Shown one piece after another: positions 7,722-16,800 of a stretch of DNA of 43,783 nt. A model generated the notes under the pieces. The model was given only the letters and a program-made list of their open reading frames with translations. It was not told the DNA's origin and searched no databases. How positions within the stretch are numbered: the stretch's first letter is position 1; every line of letters starts with the position of its first letter. The DNA comes from Oscillospiraceae bacterium (GTDB lineage: Bacteria; Bacillota; Clostridia; Oscillospirales; CAG-272): NCBI GenBank assembly GCA_015064025.1, contig SVSZ01000005.1, positions 1-43,783 of the forward strand, in the 5' to 3' direction. A program made the position numbers and the translations under genes.

Positions 7722-9158
7722 TCAGAGCTCTTCGTAAAGAGCAAGGTATTTCTTCGCGGAAACACTCCACGAGAAGTCTGTGTTCATGATCTTGCGTACG
7801 AAGCGTCGACGCAACGCAGCGTCGTTCCACAGTGCGATCGCCGCTTCTGTGCGCTCCTTCAACTCGAAGGAGGAGTAGTTTGTGAAGGTGAAGCCATTGC
7901 CCATGATCTTTCCCTTGGCATCGATCCAGTAGGGCTTGATCGAGTCGTAGAGTCCTCCCGTTTCCCTGACCACGGGGATGGCGCCGTAACGGGAGGCGAT
8001 CATCTGGGAGAGACCGCAGGGCTCGCTTTTTGAGGGCATAAGGAAGATGTCCGTTGCCGCATAGATACGCTTGGAAAGATCGCGGTCGTAGGTGATCATG
8101 GCGCTGACCTTGTCGGGGAATGCTGCCTGAAGATCCAGGAAGAGATGCTCGTATCTGTCCTCTCCCTTTCCGAGGATCACAAGCTGTACGTCGTTTTCGG
8201 CGACGATGTCCCAAATACACTCCGCAACAATGTCAAGCCCCTTATGGGAAGCAAGACGGGAAATGATCGCAAGGAGCGGGACGTCCTTTCTCTCGGGAAG
8301 CCCTGCCTCCTTTTGAAGGGCAAGCTTATTCTTTGCCTTCCCCGCCATGCGTGTGGCGGTAAAGGAGGAGGCGATCACACCGTCGTTTTCGGGGTCATAA
8401 TACACGTAATCAATGCCGTTGAGGATGCCCGAAAGCTTATATGCGTTTCTTTCAAGGCAGGATTCCAGACCGTGTGCGTACTCCGGTGTTCTGATCTCCT
8501 CCGCATATCTCGGGCTGACCGTAGTGACGCGGTCGGCGCATTCGATCGCCGCCTTCATCAGATTGACACAGCCGCCGTGATCCATGAGAGAGTGCTCGTT
8601 TTCGCCCAGCGCAAATACGTCGCCAAGGATCGCAAAATCATACTGCCCCTGGTATTCGATGTTGTGGATGGTGAAGGCTGTGCGGATATCCGTATATCCG
8701 GGACGGTTGCGGTAGATACAGTTGAGATAGACCACGGAAAGCGCGGATTGCCAGTCGTGTGCATGGAGAACGTCGGGATAGAACTCCAGACGTCTGATCG
8801 TTTCCATGACTGCCATGCAGAAATATGCATACCTCTCACCGTCATCAAAATAACCGTAGAGCGACGGCCTTTTGAAATAGTATTCGTTATCGATGAAGTA
8901 ATAGGTCACGCCGTCCTTTACAAGGCTGTATACGCCGCAATACTGCTGGCGCCATGCAAGATCCACGTAAAAGATCGCTTCCTCCTTCATCTGTCGGCGC
9001 CACGCCTCCGATACGGAGGCGTAGAGCGGAAGGATCACGCGAACGTCTGCCTCCCCTGTGGATGCCAATGCCGCGGGAAGAGAGCCGAGCACGTCGCCAA
9101 GCCCTCCCGTTGCCGCAAAGGGCATGACCTCGGCACCGACGTATAATATTTTTTTCAT
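7722..9158 (-). CDS. glgA: Glycogen synthase (ADP-glucose, GT5)
   Basis: 478 residues, standard GT5 length. It transfers glucose from ADP-glucose to the growing alpha-1,4-glucan. The N-terminal Rossmann domain starts MKKILYVGAEVMPF and carries ATGGLGDV; the canonical KTGGL lysine is Ala here, as in some other clostridial GlgA. The C-terminal nucleotide-sugar domain has EPCGLSQMIASRYG with the retaining-GT Glu, and ETGGLYDS. AAGAAAGGA lies upstream of the ATG. Position between glgD and glgP (34 and 68 nt gaps) places it in the glycogen operon. Confidence 0.94.
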   Translation of the reverse strand: MKKILYVGAEVMPFAATGGLGDVLGSLPAALASTGEADVRVILPLYASVSEAWRRQMKEEAIFYVDLAWRQQYCGVYSLVKDGVTYYFIDNEYYFKRPSLYGYFDDGERYAYFCMAVMETIRRLEFYPDVLHAHDWQSALSVVYLNCIYRNRPGYTDIRTAFTIHNIEYQGQYDFAILGDVFALGENEHSLMDHGGCVNLMKAAIECADRVTTVSPRYAEEIRTPEYAHGLESCLERNAYKLSGILNGIDYVYYDPENDGVIASSFTATRMAGKAKNKLALQKEAGLPERKDVPLLAIISRLASHKGLDIVAECIWDIVAENDVQLVILGKGEDRYEHLFLDLQAAFPDKVSAMITYDRDLSKRIYAATDIFLMPSKSEPCGLSQMIASRYGAIPVVRETGGLYDSIKPYWIDAKGKIMGNGFTFTNYSSFELKERTEAAIALWNDAALRRRFVRKIMNTDFSWSVSAKKYLALYEEL

Positions 9159-9192
9159 AGCTTAAAGTTTCCTTTCTTTTTGGATAGAGGGA

Positions 9193-10326
9193 TCAGACCA
9201 TAGTTCCCTTTCCGATAAAGAACGGCATGGTTTCATAGCCCGAAAGTGTTCTGCCGTCCTTGATCACAACGTTCTTATCCGCAATGACGCAGTTGAGGCT
9301 TGCTTTAGCGCCCACGTAGGTGTCCTGCAAAAGAATGCTGTTTTTGACCACGGTTCCCTTTCCGACGTGGACGCCGCGGAAGATGATGGAGTTTTCAACC
9401 GTTCCCTCAATGGTACAGCCATCCGCGATCATGCTGTTTTTGACCACGGCGTCAGAGGCGTACTTGGTGGGGGCGCTGTTGCGGATCTTCGTAAAGATCT
9501 TTCTGTCGGGCGTAGAGAAGAGATCCCGACGCACGTTGTCGTCCAAAAGCATCATAGACGTGCTGAAATAGTTTTCAAGGGAAGAGATGCATGCCGCAAA
9601 TCCGTCGAAGACGTAGGTGCGGATCAGCTTTTTCTTGAGCTGCTTTGCAATGATGTCGCGGGTAAAGCTCTTGTATCCGTGCGCGATCGAATCGGAGACG
9701 ATGTTCTGAAGATCGGTACGGCTGATGACCATCAGATTTGTGTTGACGTAACAGGAGCCGCGCTTGGGCATTGTGAAGGAGATATCCGTCACGCGCCCGT
9801 CCTCGTCGGTCGTCAGGACGTCGACTGCCTTATCAAAGAGCGAGTTCTTTACGTCGACCTTCTTAGTGACGAGCGTGATGTATGCCTCGGATTTGATATG
9901 CTCCTCGATCACACGGGAAAGGTCGATGTTGAGAATGACGTCGCAGTCGCTGAGCACGAGATAGTCCGCGCCGCAACGGTTGATGAAGTTTACGGATCCC
10001 ATGAGCGCCTCAAGTCTGCTCTCGTAAAGCTTTCCGGCAGCGTGATTCTCATAAGCGGCAACGTAAGGCGGGAGGATTTTAATGCCGCCCGAGCGACGTG
10101 CCAAGTCCCAGTCCTTTCCGTTTCCGATGTGATCCATCAGAGATTGATAATTGTAGTGTGTGATCACGCCGACGTTTGTGATGTCGGAGTTTACCATGTT
10201 GGAGAGCGCAAAGTCGATCAGACGGTAGCGGCATCCGAAGGGAATGCTTGCCATGGTGCGTCTGCGTGTCATTTCGGGGATGCTTTGATCATGAATGTTT
10301 GAAAAGATCAATCCTGCTGCAATCAT
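9193..10326 (-). CDS. glgD: GlgD, glucose-1-phosphate adenylyltransferase regulatory subunit
   Basis: 377 residues, related to GlgC over its whole length. The N-terminus IFSNIHDQSIPEMT lacks the GGxGxRL pyrophosphorylase loop that GlgC has, while FGCRYRLIDFALSNMVNS is kept. The C-terminal third is a left-handed beta-helix of hexapeptide repeats. In Firmicutes GlgD pairs with GlgC to form the more active heterotetramer making ADP-glucose. Its SD, TAAGGAGGT, overlaps the glgC stop, and only 12 nt separate the genes, which suggests coupled translation and subunit balance. Confidence 0.93.
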   Translation of the reverse strand: MIAAGLIFSNIHDQSIPEMTRRRTMASIPFGCRYRLIDFALSNMVNSDITNVGVITHYNYQSLMDHIGNGKDWDLARRSGGIKILPPYVAAYENHAAGKLYESRLEALMGSVNFINRCGADYLVLSDCDVILNIDLSRVIEEHIKSEAYITLVTKKVDVKNSLFDKAVDVLTTDEDGRVTDISFTMPKRGSCYVNTNLMVISRTDLQNIVSDSIAHGYKSFTRDIIAKQLKKKLIRTYVFDGFAACISSLENYFSTSMMLLDDNVRRDLFSTPDRKIFTKIRNSAPTKYASDAVVKNSMIADGCTIEGTVENSIIFRGVHVGKGTVVKNSILLQDTYVGAKASLNCVIADKNVVIKDGRTLSGYETMPFFIGKGTMV

Positions 10327-10338
10327 GTCCTTACCTCC

Positions 10339-11523
10339 TTATGCTTCCGAGATCATAGAACCTGCGGGGATCTTTTGTTCCGCGGCGATCTCAATACCTG
10401 CACCGACGACTGCGATGCCATCTGCCGTTTCTTTTGCTTCGCCGACCGTGGCATTTTGTCCGATAGAAACGTTTTCGTCAAGGATCGAATAGCGCACGGC
10501 TGCACCGTCCGCAACGGAGACGCCGTTCATCAGCACACTGTCCTCAACGATGGCGCCCTTGCCGACGTAAACGCCTGCTCCCAGAACGCTGTTGCGGACG
10601 ATTCCGTAGATCTCACAGCCTGCGGTTATGGATGCGTTCTCAACGACTGCGCCACCGCTGATGTATTGAGGAGGCTGTGCCGTGTGGCGGCTGTAGATGC
10701 GCCAGGATTCTTCCGTGAGAGAAAGCTCGGGCGACTCTCCGAGAAGATCCATGTTAGCCTCCCAAAGGGACTGAATGGTTCCGACATCCTTCCAATAGCC
10801 TTCGAAGGAATATGCCATCATCTTCTCGCCTGAAGCGAGCATTGCGGGGATGATGTTTTTGCCGAAGTCGTTGACGGACTCGGGATCCTCATTGTCTGCC
10901 GCAAGGTATTCTTCAAGCTTATCCTTCGTGAAGATATAGATACCCATAGATGCCTTGGTGCTGTCGGGGTTCTTCGGCTTTTCCGTGAACTTGTAAATGG
11001 AGCCGTCCTCATTGGTGCTCATGATTCCAAAGCGACTTGCTTCTTCGATCGGTACGTCAATGACTGCGATGGTACAGTCAGCACCCGTCTCCTTGTGGTA
11101 ATTAAGCATCTTGGCATAGTCCATCTTGTAGATATGGTCACCCGAAAGGATGAGCACGTACTTTGCGTCATAGCGGTTGATGAATTCCATGTTCTGCCAG
11201 ATTGCGTTGGCGGTACCCTTGTACCAGTCGGCGCCGCTCTGACCCTGATAGGGGGCTAAGATCTGAACGCCGCCGTAGGTGCGGTCAAGATCCCAAGGCA
11301 GACCGTTTCCAATATATTCATTCAGGAGCAGGGGACGGTACTGTGTGAGCACTCCGACTGTATCTACGCCGGAGTTGATGCAGTTGGAGAGCGGAAAATC
11401 AATAATGCGGTATTTTCCACCGTAGGAAACAGAGGGCTTCGCGGTTTTTTGAGTCAATGCGTAAAGACGGCTTCCCTGTCCGCCGGCCAACAGCATGGCA
11501 ACGCATTCTTTTTTCTTGAACAT
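10339..11523 (-). CDS. glgC: Glucose-1-phosphate adenylyltransferase, catalytic subunit
   Basis: 394 residues. It makes ADP-glucose and PPi from ATP and glucose-1-phosphate, the committed step of bacterial glycogen synthesis. The sequence shows [14 protein letters not shown] (nucleotide loop), [32 protein letters not shown], the FTEKPK substrate Lys region, and a C-terminal beta-helix. The ATG at 11523 ([10 protein letters not shown]) is chosen because AGGAGGATC lies just upstream; the ORF-track start at 11616 would overlap glgB and adds non-homologous residues. Follows glgB by 49 nt. Confidence 0.95.
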   Translation of the reverse strand: MFKKKECVAMLLAGGQGSRLYALTQKTAKPSVSYGGKYRIIDFPLSNCINSGVDTVGVLTQYRPLLLNEYIGNGLPWDLDRTYGGVQILAPYQGQSGADWYKGTANAIWQNMEFINRYDAKYVLILSGDHIYKMDYAKMLNYHKETGADCTIAVIDVPIEEASRFGIMSTNEDGSIYKFTEKPKNPDSTKASMGIYIFTKDKLEEYLAADNEDPESVNDFGKNIIPAMLASGEKMMAYSFEGYWKDVGTIQSLWEANMDLLGESPELSLTEESWRIYSRHTAQPPQYISGGAVVENASITAGCEIYGIVRNSVLGAGVYVGKGAIVEDSVLMNGVSVADGAAVRYSILDENVSIGQNATVGEAKETADGIAVVGAGIEIAAEQKIPAGSMISEA

Positions 11524-11572
11524 AGCGGGTTGATCCTCCTGTATATAAGATATTGTTGTATTGGGTACCGTT

Positions 11573-13522
11573 TCAGTCCTTCGCTTTTTTTCTCGGCGTC
11601 GGAGCGCGTCTGACAAGACGCAGAATCATGGCGGCGTGTGCGGGAACCGTAACGGGTACGGCTTGTGTATAACCGCGCAGCATGCAGGGAACCGTTTTTC
11701 TCTTTCCCGTATTTACGTCTCCCCCACCGCCGTAGCGGGTGTCGTCGGTGTTGAAGACCTCCTCGTAAACGCCCGCTGTCGGGACGGCGAGCAGGAAATT
11801 CTCACGCTTGACGGGAAGGAAGTTGATAAGGATCACCAGTTCACTTCCGTCGCGGGAGATGCGGCGGTAGGAGCAGATGCTCTGCTCTGCGTTATCCGCG
11901 TCGATCCAACGGAAGGTGTCCCAGCTGTCGTCTCTGTCCCAAAGGGCGGGATGTGCCAGATAGAAGCGGTTGAGCTCCGCATTGAACAGCTGAAGCCTTG
12001 CATGCATATCATAGTCAAGCAGAAACCATTCGATCTGATCTTCAAAATCCCACTCGCGGAACATGCCGATCTCGCTTCCCATAAAGAGGAGCTTTTTCCC
12101 GGGGTGCGTCATCATATACGTCATGAAGGCACGTGTCCCCGCGAATTTCTGCTCATATTCTCCGGGCATTCTGTCAAGCAGGGATTTTTTTCCGTGGACG
12201 ACCTCGTCGTGAGAGATGGGGAGCACGAATTTTTCGCTGAAGGAATAGGTGATGGAGAAATTAAGCCGATTGTGGTGGTATTTTCTCCAGATCGGATCCT
12301 CCTCGGCGTATGCGAGTGAATCGTTCATCCATCCCATGTTCCACTTGAGAGAAAAGCCGAGACCGTCATTTTCAAAGCCTGTGATGTTTGCCCACGCAGT
12401 CGATTCCTCCGCGATGGTCATCACGTCGGGATAGGCATTTGCGAGATAAGAATTGAGCTTTCGGAAGAAAGCGATCGCCTCAAGACAGCGGTTGTCGCCG
12501 TATACGTTTGGCACCCATTCTCCGGGGCGTTTGTCATAGTCGAGGTAGAGCATGGAAGCGACGGCATCCACGCGCAAGCCGTCAAAATGATATTTTTCCA
12601 GCCAGTACACTGCGTTGGAGATCAAAAAGCTTTGTACCTCCTCGCGACCGACGTCAAATCGGCGTGTGCCCCATCCCTCGTGCTCCATACGGTCAAGGCC
12701 CTGATATTCGTAAAGCGGCTGACCGTCGAACTCATAAAGCCCGTGTGCGTCCTTCGGGAAGTGTGCGGGGACCCAGTCAAGGATTACGCCGATACCTGCC
12801 TCATGCATATGATCGACAAAATACATCAGATCCTCGGGACGGCCGTAGCGCGACGTGGGGGCAAAATAGCCGCATACCTGATAGCCCCACGAGCCGTCGA
12901 AGGGATGCTCGGCAATGGGCATCAGCTCCACGTGGGTGTACCCCATCTGCTTGACGTAGACGGAAAGCTCGTCTGCAAGCTCGCGATAGGAAAAATAGGT
13001 GCCGTCGTCGTGGCGCTTCCAGGAGCCGGGGTGAATTTCATAGATGTTGATGGGCTGTGAGCAGACGTGTGCGCGGTCAAAGCGCGTGCGCCGATGGCGG
13101 AGCCAGCCTGCGTCCTGCCAGTTGTGAGGGGGTATATCGCAGATGACGGAAGCAGTTTCCGGCGGAAGCTGCATCATCTGTCCGTACGGGTCTGCCTTGA
13201 AGACCTCTTTCCCTTTGTTACGGATGTGGTACTTGTAGGTTTGTCCGTCCGACACGCGGGCAGAGGGGAGTGACGCCTCCCATATGCCGCCATTTGTGAT
13301 GCGAGTGAGCGGATCCGCGCCGATCTGCCAAGCATTAAAGTCACCGCAAACGGAGACGGCGTCGGCGTTTGGCGCCCAGACGCGGAAGAGGACGTGATCT
13401 GCCGTGCGGTGGACACCGAGATATTCGTATGCGCGGTAATTGGTGCCTTGGTGAAATAGATAGGGGGCAAGGTCAGCTTCCGACGTTTGCGTCTTTGGGG
13501 TTACCCTTTTGTTCTTTTGCAA
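11573..13522 (-). CDS. glgB: 1,4-alpha-glucan branching enzyme (GH13_9)
   Basis: 649 residues, normal for GlgB with a single N-terminal CBM48 ([20 protein letters not shown]). The catalytic barrel carries [13 protein letters not shown] with the nucleophile Asp, TIAEESTAW with the acid/base Glu, and [11 protein letters not shown] with the third Asp. It cuts alpha-1,4 chains and rejoins them as alpha-1,6 branches. The start codon is TTG at 13522, supported by GGAAGGAG 9 nt upstream; no in-frame ATG nearby has a comparable site. First gene of the operon and preceded by its promoter. Confidence 0.95.
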   Translation of the reverse strand: MQKNKRVTPKTQTSEADLAPYLFHQGTNYRAYEYLGVHRTADHVLFRVWAPNADAVSVCGDFNAWQIGADPLTRITNGGIWEASLPSARVSDGQTYKYHIRNKGKEVFKADPYGQMMQLPPETASVICDIPPHNWQDAGWLRHRRTRFDRAHVCSQPINIYEIHPGSWKRHDDGTYFSYRELADELSVYVKQMGYTHVELMPIAEHPFDGSWGYQVCGYFAPTSRYGRPEDLMYFVDHMHEAGIGVILDWVPAHFPKDAHGLYEFDGQPLYEYQGLDRMEHEGWGTRRFDVGREEVQSFLISNAVYWLEKYHFDGLRVDAVASMLYLDYDKRPGEWVPNVYGDNRCLEAIAFFRKLNSYLANAYPDVMTIAEESTAWANITGFENDGLGFSLKWNMGWMNDSLAYAEEDPIWRKYHHNRLNFSITYSFSEKFVLPISHDEVVHGKKSLLDRMPGEYEQKFAGTRAFMTYMMTHPGKKLLFMGSEIGMFREWDFEDQIEWFLLDYDMHARLQLFNAELNRFYLAHPALWDRDDSWDTFRWIDADNAEQSICSYRRISRDGSELVILINFLPVKRENFLLAVPTAGVYEEVFNTDDTRYGGGGDVNTGKRKTVPCMLRGYTQAVPVTVPAHAAMILRLVRRAPTPRKKAKD

Positions 13523-13560
13523 CGTTTCACGCTCCTTCCGTTTTGTGCTTACATAATATT

Positions 13561-13588
13561 ATTATAACTTATATTACAAAATATTCAA
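13561..13588 (-). promoter_or_regulatory. Promoter of the glg operon
   Basis: On the minus strand TTGAAT (13583-13588), a 16-nt spacer and TATAAT (13561-13566), in a very AT-rich setting. Transcription would start near 13555, about 33 nt before the TTG of glgB. Confidence 0.6.
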
Positions 13589-13840
13589 GTGCATTTGGCG
13601 TATTTTCGGTAAAAACAACAAAAAAATAGGCAATATTACGGAAAGTGCTGCCCATTTGGTGCCGCATACGAAAAAACTGCGTTGCGGACTTTCGGCAGGT
13701 GTCGTTGATTTCTCCTTTTGTGAAGAATAAATAAACAAAAGAAACGGTGATTTTTTGGAACAATGCAACAAACTTGGGAAATACCATTGTAATTTTATCA
13801 CAAATAAAGCACATTGTCAATGTGCATATTCTCCAAACAT

Positions 13841-13864
13841 AAAAGCATATGGATGCTTTTTTAT
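13841..13864. terminator. Short bidirectional hairpin after lipoprotein gene
   Basis: AAAAGCAT-ATGG-ATGCTTTTTT. On the minus strand the stem is followed by TTTTATG after the lipoprotein stop at 13909. A weak 8-bp stem, but T tracts are present on both strands. Confidence 0.5.
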
Positions 13865-13908
13865 GATATGCGCATGCCGTTTTATGAAAATCTTTGCCGA
13901 ACGAGGAA

Positions 13909-14424
13909 TTATTTTGTTGCTTCTCTTTCCCACCAGACCGTAGCGAAGGAGATCCCGGGGGCGGTCAAGTGCTGCGGAGTCCCCTCTTGGGAAAGAGAAA
14001 GTGTACTGTTCTCTGACAGAGTAAGAACGGTCATCTTCCCCTCCTTTTGAAGACGGAGGACCTCGGTTCCCTCAAACAGGAGGTGCAGAGGTAGGGTCAG
14101 CCCGTCAAGCGTGTCGGTGTCTGTACTGTGTGAGATCACTCCACTTTCAAGACGGTAGGTTCCGTCGGTGCTTTTATACACTGTGATATCCTTGAGTGCG
14201 GCGGGAGAGAGATATTTGATGTAAAGTGTTTCGGACGTACCGGCAGTGCTGTGACCGATCTCCGCACAAAAAGAGATGCCGAAGAGAGAACCCTCGATTT
14301 CGGCTCGAAAGCTCTCCTTGCGATATGCGAAATATGTACCGCTCTTTGCGTCCGTACGTTGGCAGGACGTCAGTTGACAGACGACAAGGAACGCAAAAAA
14401 CAACAAAATCAGTCGATGCCGCAT
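13909..14424 (-). CDS. Small predicted lipoprotein, unknown function
   Basis: 171 residues. A hydrophobic signal sequence (LILLFFAFLVV) is followed by a lipobox LTSC at about residues 18-21, so the mature protein should be lipid-anchored outside the membrane, starting at Cys21. The rest is a polar beta-rich domain with no motif I recognise. GCGGAGG lies 5 nt upstream of the ATG. It points away from alr (divergent start 152 bp away) and toward the glg operon but is separated from it by a hairpin and the glg promoter. No functional link can be claimed. Confidence 0.75.
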   Translation of the reverse strand: MRHRLILLFFAFLVVCQLTSCQRTDAKSGTYFAYRKESFRAEIEGSLFGISFCAEIGHSTAGTSETLYIKYLSPAALKDITVYKSTDGTYRLESGVISHSTDTDTLDGLTLPLHLLFEGTEVLRLQKEGKMTVLTLSENSTLSLSQEGTPQHLTAPGISFATVWWEREATK

Positions 14425-14515
14425 AATTCCTCCGCGCTTTGTTTTCGTTATTTGGGATATACAGTATCCGTATGTCTATCATATGAAGATTTTTTCGAAA
14501 TCATGTAAAAAAAGA

Positions 14516-14544
14516 TTGCAATATTTGTCCGATTGTGTTATAAT
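14516..14544 (+). promoter_or_regulatory. Promoter of alr
   Basis: TTGCAA (14516-14521), a 17-nt spacer and TATAAT (14539-14544), about 32 nt before the alr start codon, which has AAGGAGGTG. A clear sigma-A promoter. Confidence 0.8.
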
Positions 14545-14576
14545 GGTCGCGGATAAAAATGTAAGGAGGTGCGCGA

Positions 14577-15788
14577 ATGAGTGACGGCGGATATCGGCTG
14601 TATTCCTCTTTGGAGGATATCGGCGTCTCACAAAAGCTTGCACGGATCGATCTTTGCGCGTTGCGTGAGAATTATCGGATCCTCCGCAAATCCCTTTCTC
14701 AAAGAAAGCCCGATTTGCGGTTGATCTGCGTTGTCAAGGCGGATGCCTACGGGCACGGAGCGCGGGCATGTGTTCACGCGCTTCTTGACGAGGGGTGTAC
14801 CTTTTTCGCGGTTTCTTGCATTGAGGAGGCGATTGCGGTACGAGCATCTTGCGATGAAAAGGGTGCGGATGCAGAGATCCTGATCCTCGGGTACACGGAC
14901 CCTTCCTTGGCATATCTTTTGGGGAGACATGGTTTGACACAGACGCTCCTCTCCGCGGAATATGCAAGGCGGCTTGACAAGGCTGCGGAGGCGGCAGGTG
15001 TGCGCCTCTTGACTCACGTAGCGATCAACACGGGTATGAATCGCATCGGTTTTGATGCGCGCACAGATGAGGAATGTGCGATATCCGCACATGCGATCGA
15101 ACGCGTATGTGCCCTTCCCTCTCTTGACGTGCGCGGAATGTTTACGCACTATGCGCGTGCCGATGAAACGGAGGAATCCGGTAAAGCCGCCACGCGTCTT
15201 CAGACGGCGCGCTATTCGGCGCTTCTTCGGGCACTCGAGGAGCGGGGTGTGCGTATTCCCTTGCATCACACCTGCAACAGTGCGGCGGCACTCGGGGGAG
15301 AGGCAGAGCTTTTTGACGGTGTGCGCCTTGGCATCGTTCTCTATGGGGCGGCAAGATTTTTGCATGCTGGGCTCAATTTGCGACCTGTGATGCGTCTTGA
15401 AGCAAAAATTCTTCATACGTATACGCTTATTCCGGGAGAATGTGTCGGTTACGGCGGCACGTTTGATGCCGAAACGGAACGGGAAATTGCAGTGATCGGG
15501 ATCGGATACGCCGACGGTTGGCTGCGTGCTTATCGCGGCGCGAAGCTTCTTTTGAAAACCCGTGACGGTGTACATTACGTCCCCATGGTCGGGAACGTTT
15601 GCATGGATCAGTGCATGCTGGACGTTACGGGGACAGGGGCTCGTGTGGGGGACACCGTGACGCTGTTTGGCGGCGAGAGCGCGGATCAGCTCTCCTCCCT
15701 TTCTTCGCGTGCGGGAAGCATTGATTATGAGGCGTTGTGCCTTATTTCCTCGCGTGTGCTGCGTGTCTACAACGATTTTGAGAAATAA
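14577..15788 (+). CDS. alr: Alanine racemase
   Basis: 403 residues, slightly longer than usual because of an approximately 20-residue N-terminal extension. PLP enzyme interconverting L- and D-alanine for peptidoglycan. The Schiff-base Lys54 sits in CVVKADAYGHG, the second catalytic Tyr292 in VGYGGTF, and IGIGYADG and VGNVCMDQCMLDVT are family hallmarks. AAGGAGG lies 8 nt before the ATG and a sigma-A promoter upstream. The AraC gene follows by 51 nt and may be cotranscribed. A broader amino-acid racemase is possible but alanine is most likely. Confidence 0.93.
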   Translation: MSDGGYRLYSSLEDIGVSQKLARIDLCALRENYRILRKSLSQRKPDLRLICVVKADAYGHGARACVHALLDEGCTFFAVSCIEEAIAVRASCDEKGADAEILILGYTDPSLAYLLGRHGLTQTLLSAEYARRLDKAAEAAGVRLLTHVAINTGMNRIGFDARTDEECAISAHAIERVCALPSLDVRGMFTHYARADETEESGKAATRLQTARYSALLRALEERGVRIPLHHTCNSAAALGGEAELFDGVRLGIVLYGAARFLHAGLNLRPVMRLEAKILHTYTLIPGECVGYGGTFDAETEREIAVIGIGYADGWLRAYRGAKLLLKTRDGVHYVPMVGNVCMDQCMLDVTGTGARVGDTVTLFGGESADQLSSLSSRAGSIDYEALCLISSRVLRVYNDFEK

Positions 15789-15839
15789 ATGTCCTTCATA
15801 AAATATTTCTTTGCTCTTTTGTCGGGCGGGAGGTTTTGA

Positions 15840-16727
15840 ATGTCTTTGAATGTCAAATATGAATACAAATCGCAGGATATTGCTTTTTTGGCGGGAAACT
15901 CCCTTTCCCCGCTTCCACACCTGCATCGGGATCTGGAGATGATCTGTATTCTTGAGGGAGAGGCGGTAGCATATGCGGATTCCACAAGATGTGAGCTTCA
16001 TGCAGGCGACGTGTTTCTTTCCTTCCCGAATCAGATCCACTATTACGAGACGCATACACCGATGAAGCACGTGGGCTTTATTTTTAAGCCCGATCTCCTT
16101 CCCGAAATGATGGAGACCTTTACTATGGGATTGCCGCAGCAGCCTTTTATTCGTGGCGTTGCGAGCGAGCCGCAGGTGCGTGTGCTGATCGACGCGCTCT
16201 TTGAAACACACGGGCGAGAAAACTACCCGCATCTTTCCGAATTGCGGCGCGGGTATCTCCTGGCGCTCTGCGCAGAGCTTCTTCCACGCATGACGGTGGT
16301 GAAGCTTCCCGTGGGTGACTCGGCTTCTTTGCGGGCGATCGTTTCCTTTTGCAGCCGAAACTATTCGGAAAATCTGTCTCTTTCTCTCCTTGAGGAAAAG
16401 CTGCATCTGAATAAGTTCTACATATCTCATTTGATCAGCGGCAAGCTTGGCTTGCGCTTTAATGATTACGTGAATTCTTTGCGTGTCTCCGAGGCCTGTC
16501 GCTATCTTCTTAATTCCGATCACAGTATTACGGAGATCGGGTCCTTGGTGGGGTTCAATACGCCTCGCACGTTTAACCGCGCTTTCATCAAGCAGATGGG
16601 CGTTTCCCCTACGGAATACAGGAAGCAGCGGCAGAATGAGCTTACGGTGCATGCCGCTCGCATGGAGACGGACGCGGCTGTTGAAGTTGCCTGTGTATCG
16701 GATTGCGATGAATGTCCCGTGATATGA
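15840..16727 (+). CDS. AraC-family transcription regulator with cupin sensor domain
   Basis: 295 residues. Residues about 15-100 form a cupin-like sensor (LHRDLEMICILEGEAVAY, then HAGDVFLSFPNQIHYYE). The C-terminal approximately 100 residues are the paired helix-turn-helix AraC domain (ITEIGSLVGFNTPRTFNRAFIKQMGVSPTEYRKQR). GGGAGG precedes the ATG. About 35 extra residues follow the HTH, including a CVSDCDEC motif, unusual for AraC proteins. It sits between alr and the SAH hydrolase gene; the target and effector are unknown. Confidence 0.88.
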   Translation: MSLNVKYEYKSQDIAFLAGNSLSPLPHLHRDLEMICILEGEAVAYADSTRCELHAGDVFLSFPNQIHYYETHTPMKHVGFIFKPDLLPEMMETFTMGLPQQPFIRGVASEPQVRVLIDALFETHGRENYPHLSELRRGYLLALCAELLPRMTVVKLPVGDSASLRAIVSFCSRNYSENLSLSLLEEKLHLNKFYISHLISGKLGLRFNDYVNSLRVSEACRYLLNSDHSITEIGSLVGFNTPRTFNRAFIKQMGVSPTEYRKQRQNELTVHAARMETDAAVEVACVSDCDECPVI

Positions 16728-16800
16728 GAGTATTGTCGCCGATGTCTTATCAAAAGAGTACAAAAATAACAAAAAATGACCGAAAAACGGAGGAACCTTT

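Larger units (their letters stand above)
13523..13908. other. 386-bp AT-rich spacer between lipoprotein gene and glgB
   Basis: No coding frame is credible here. It holds the glg promoter near the glgB end, a perfect inverted repeat GCACATTG-T-CAATGTGC at 13809-13825, and the AAAAGCAT/ATGCTTTT hairpin at 13841-13860. I looked for a cre (CcpA) box and DnaA boxes and found none convincing. Confidence 0.6.

Noticed and set aside
13505-13535. cre (CcpA) site at the glgB start
   Set aside because: CGTGAAACGTTGCA looks similar but does not fit the TGNAANCG spacing.
13523-13908. Replication origin
   Set aside because: AT-rich and at a strand switch, but no cluster of TTATCCACA boxes was seen.
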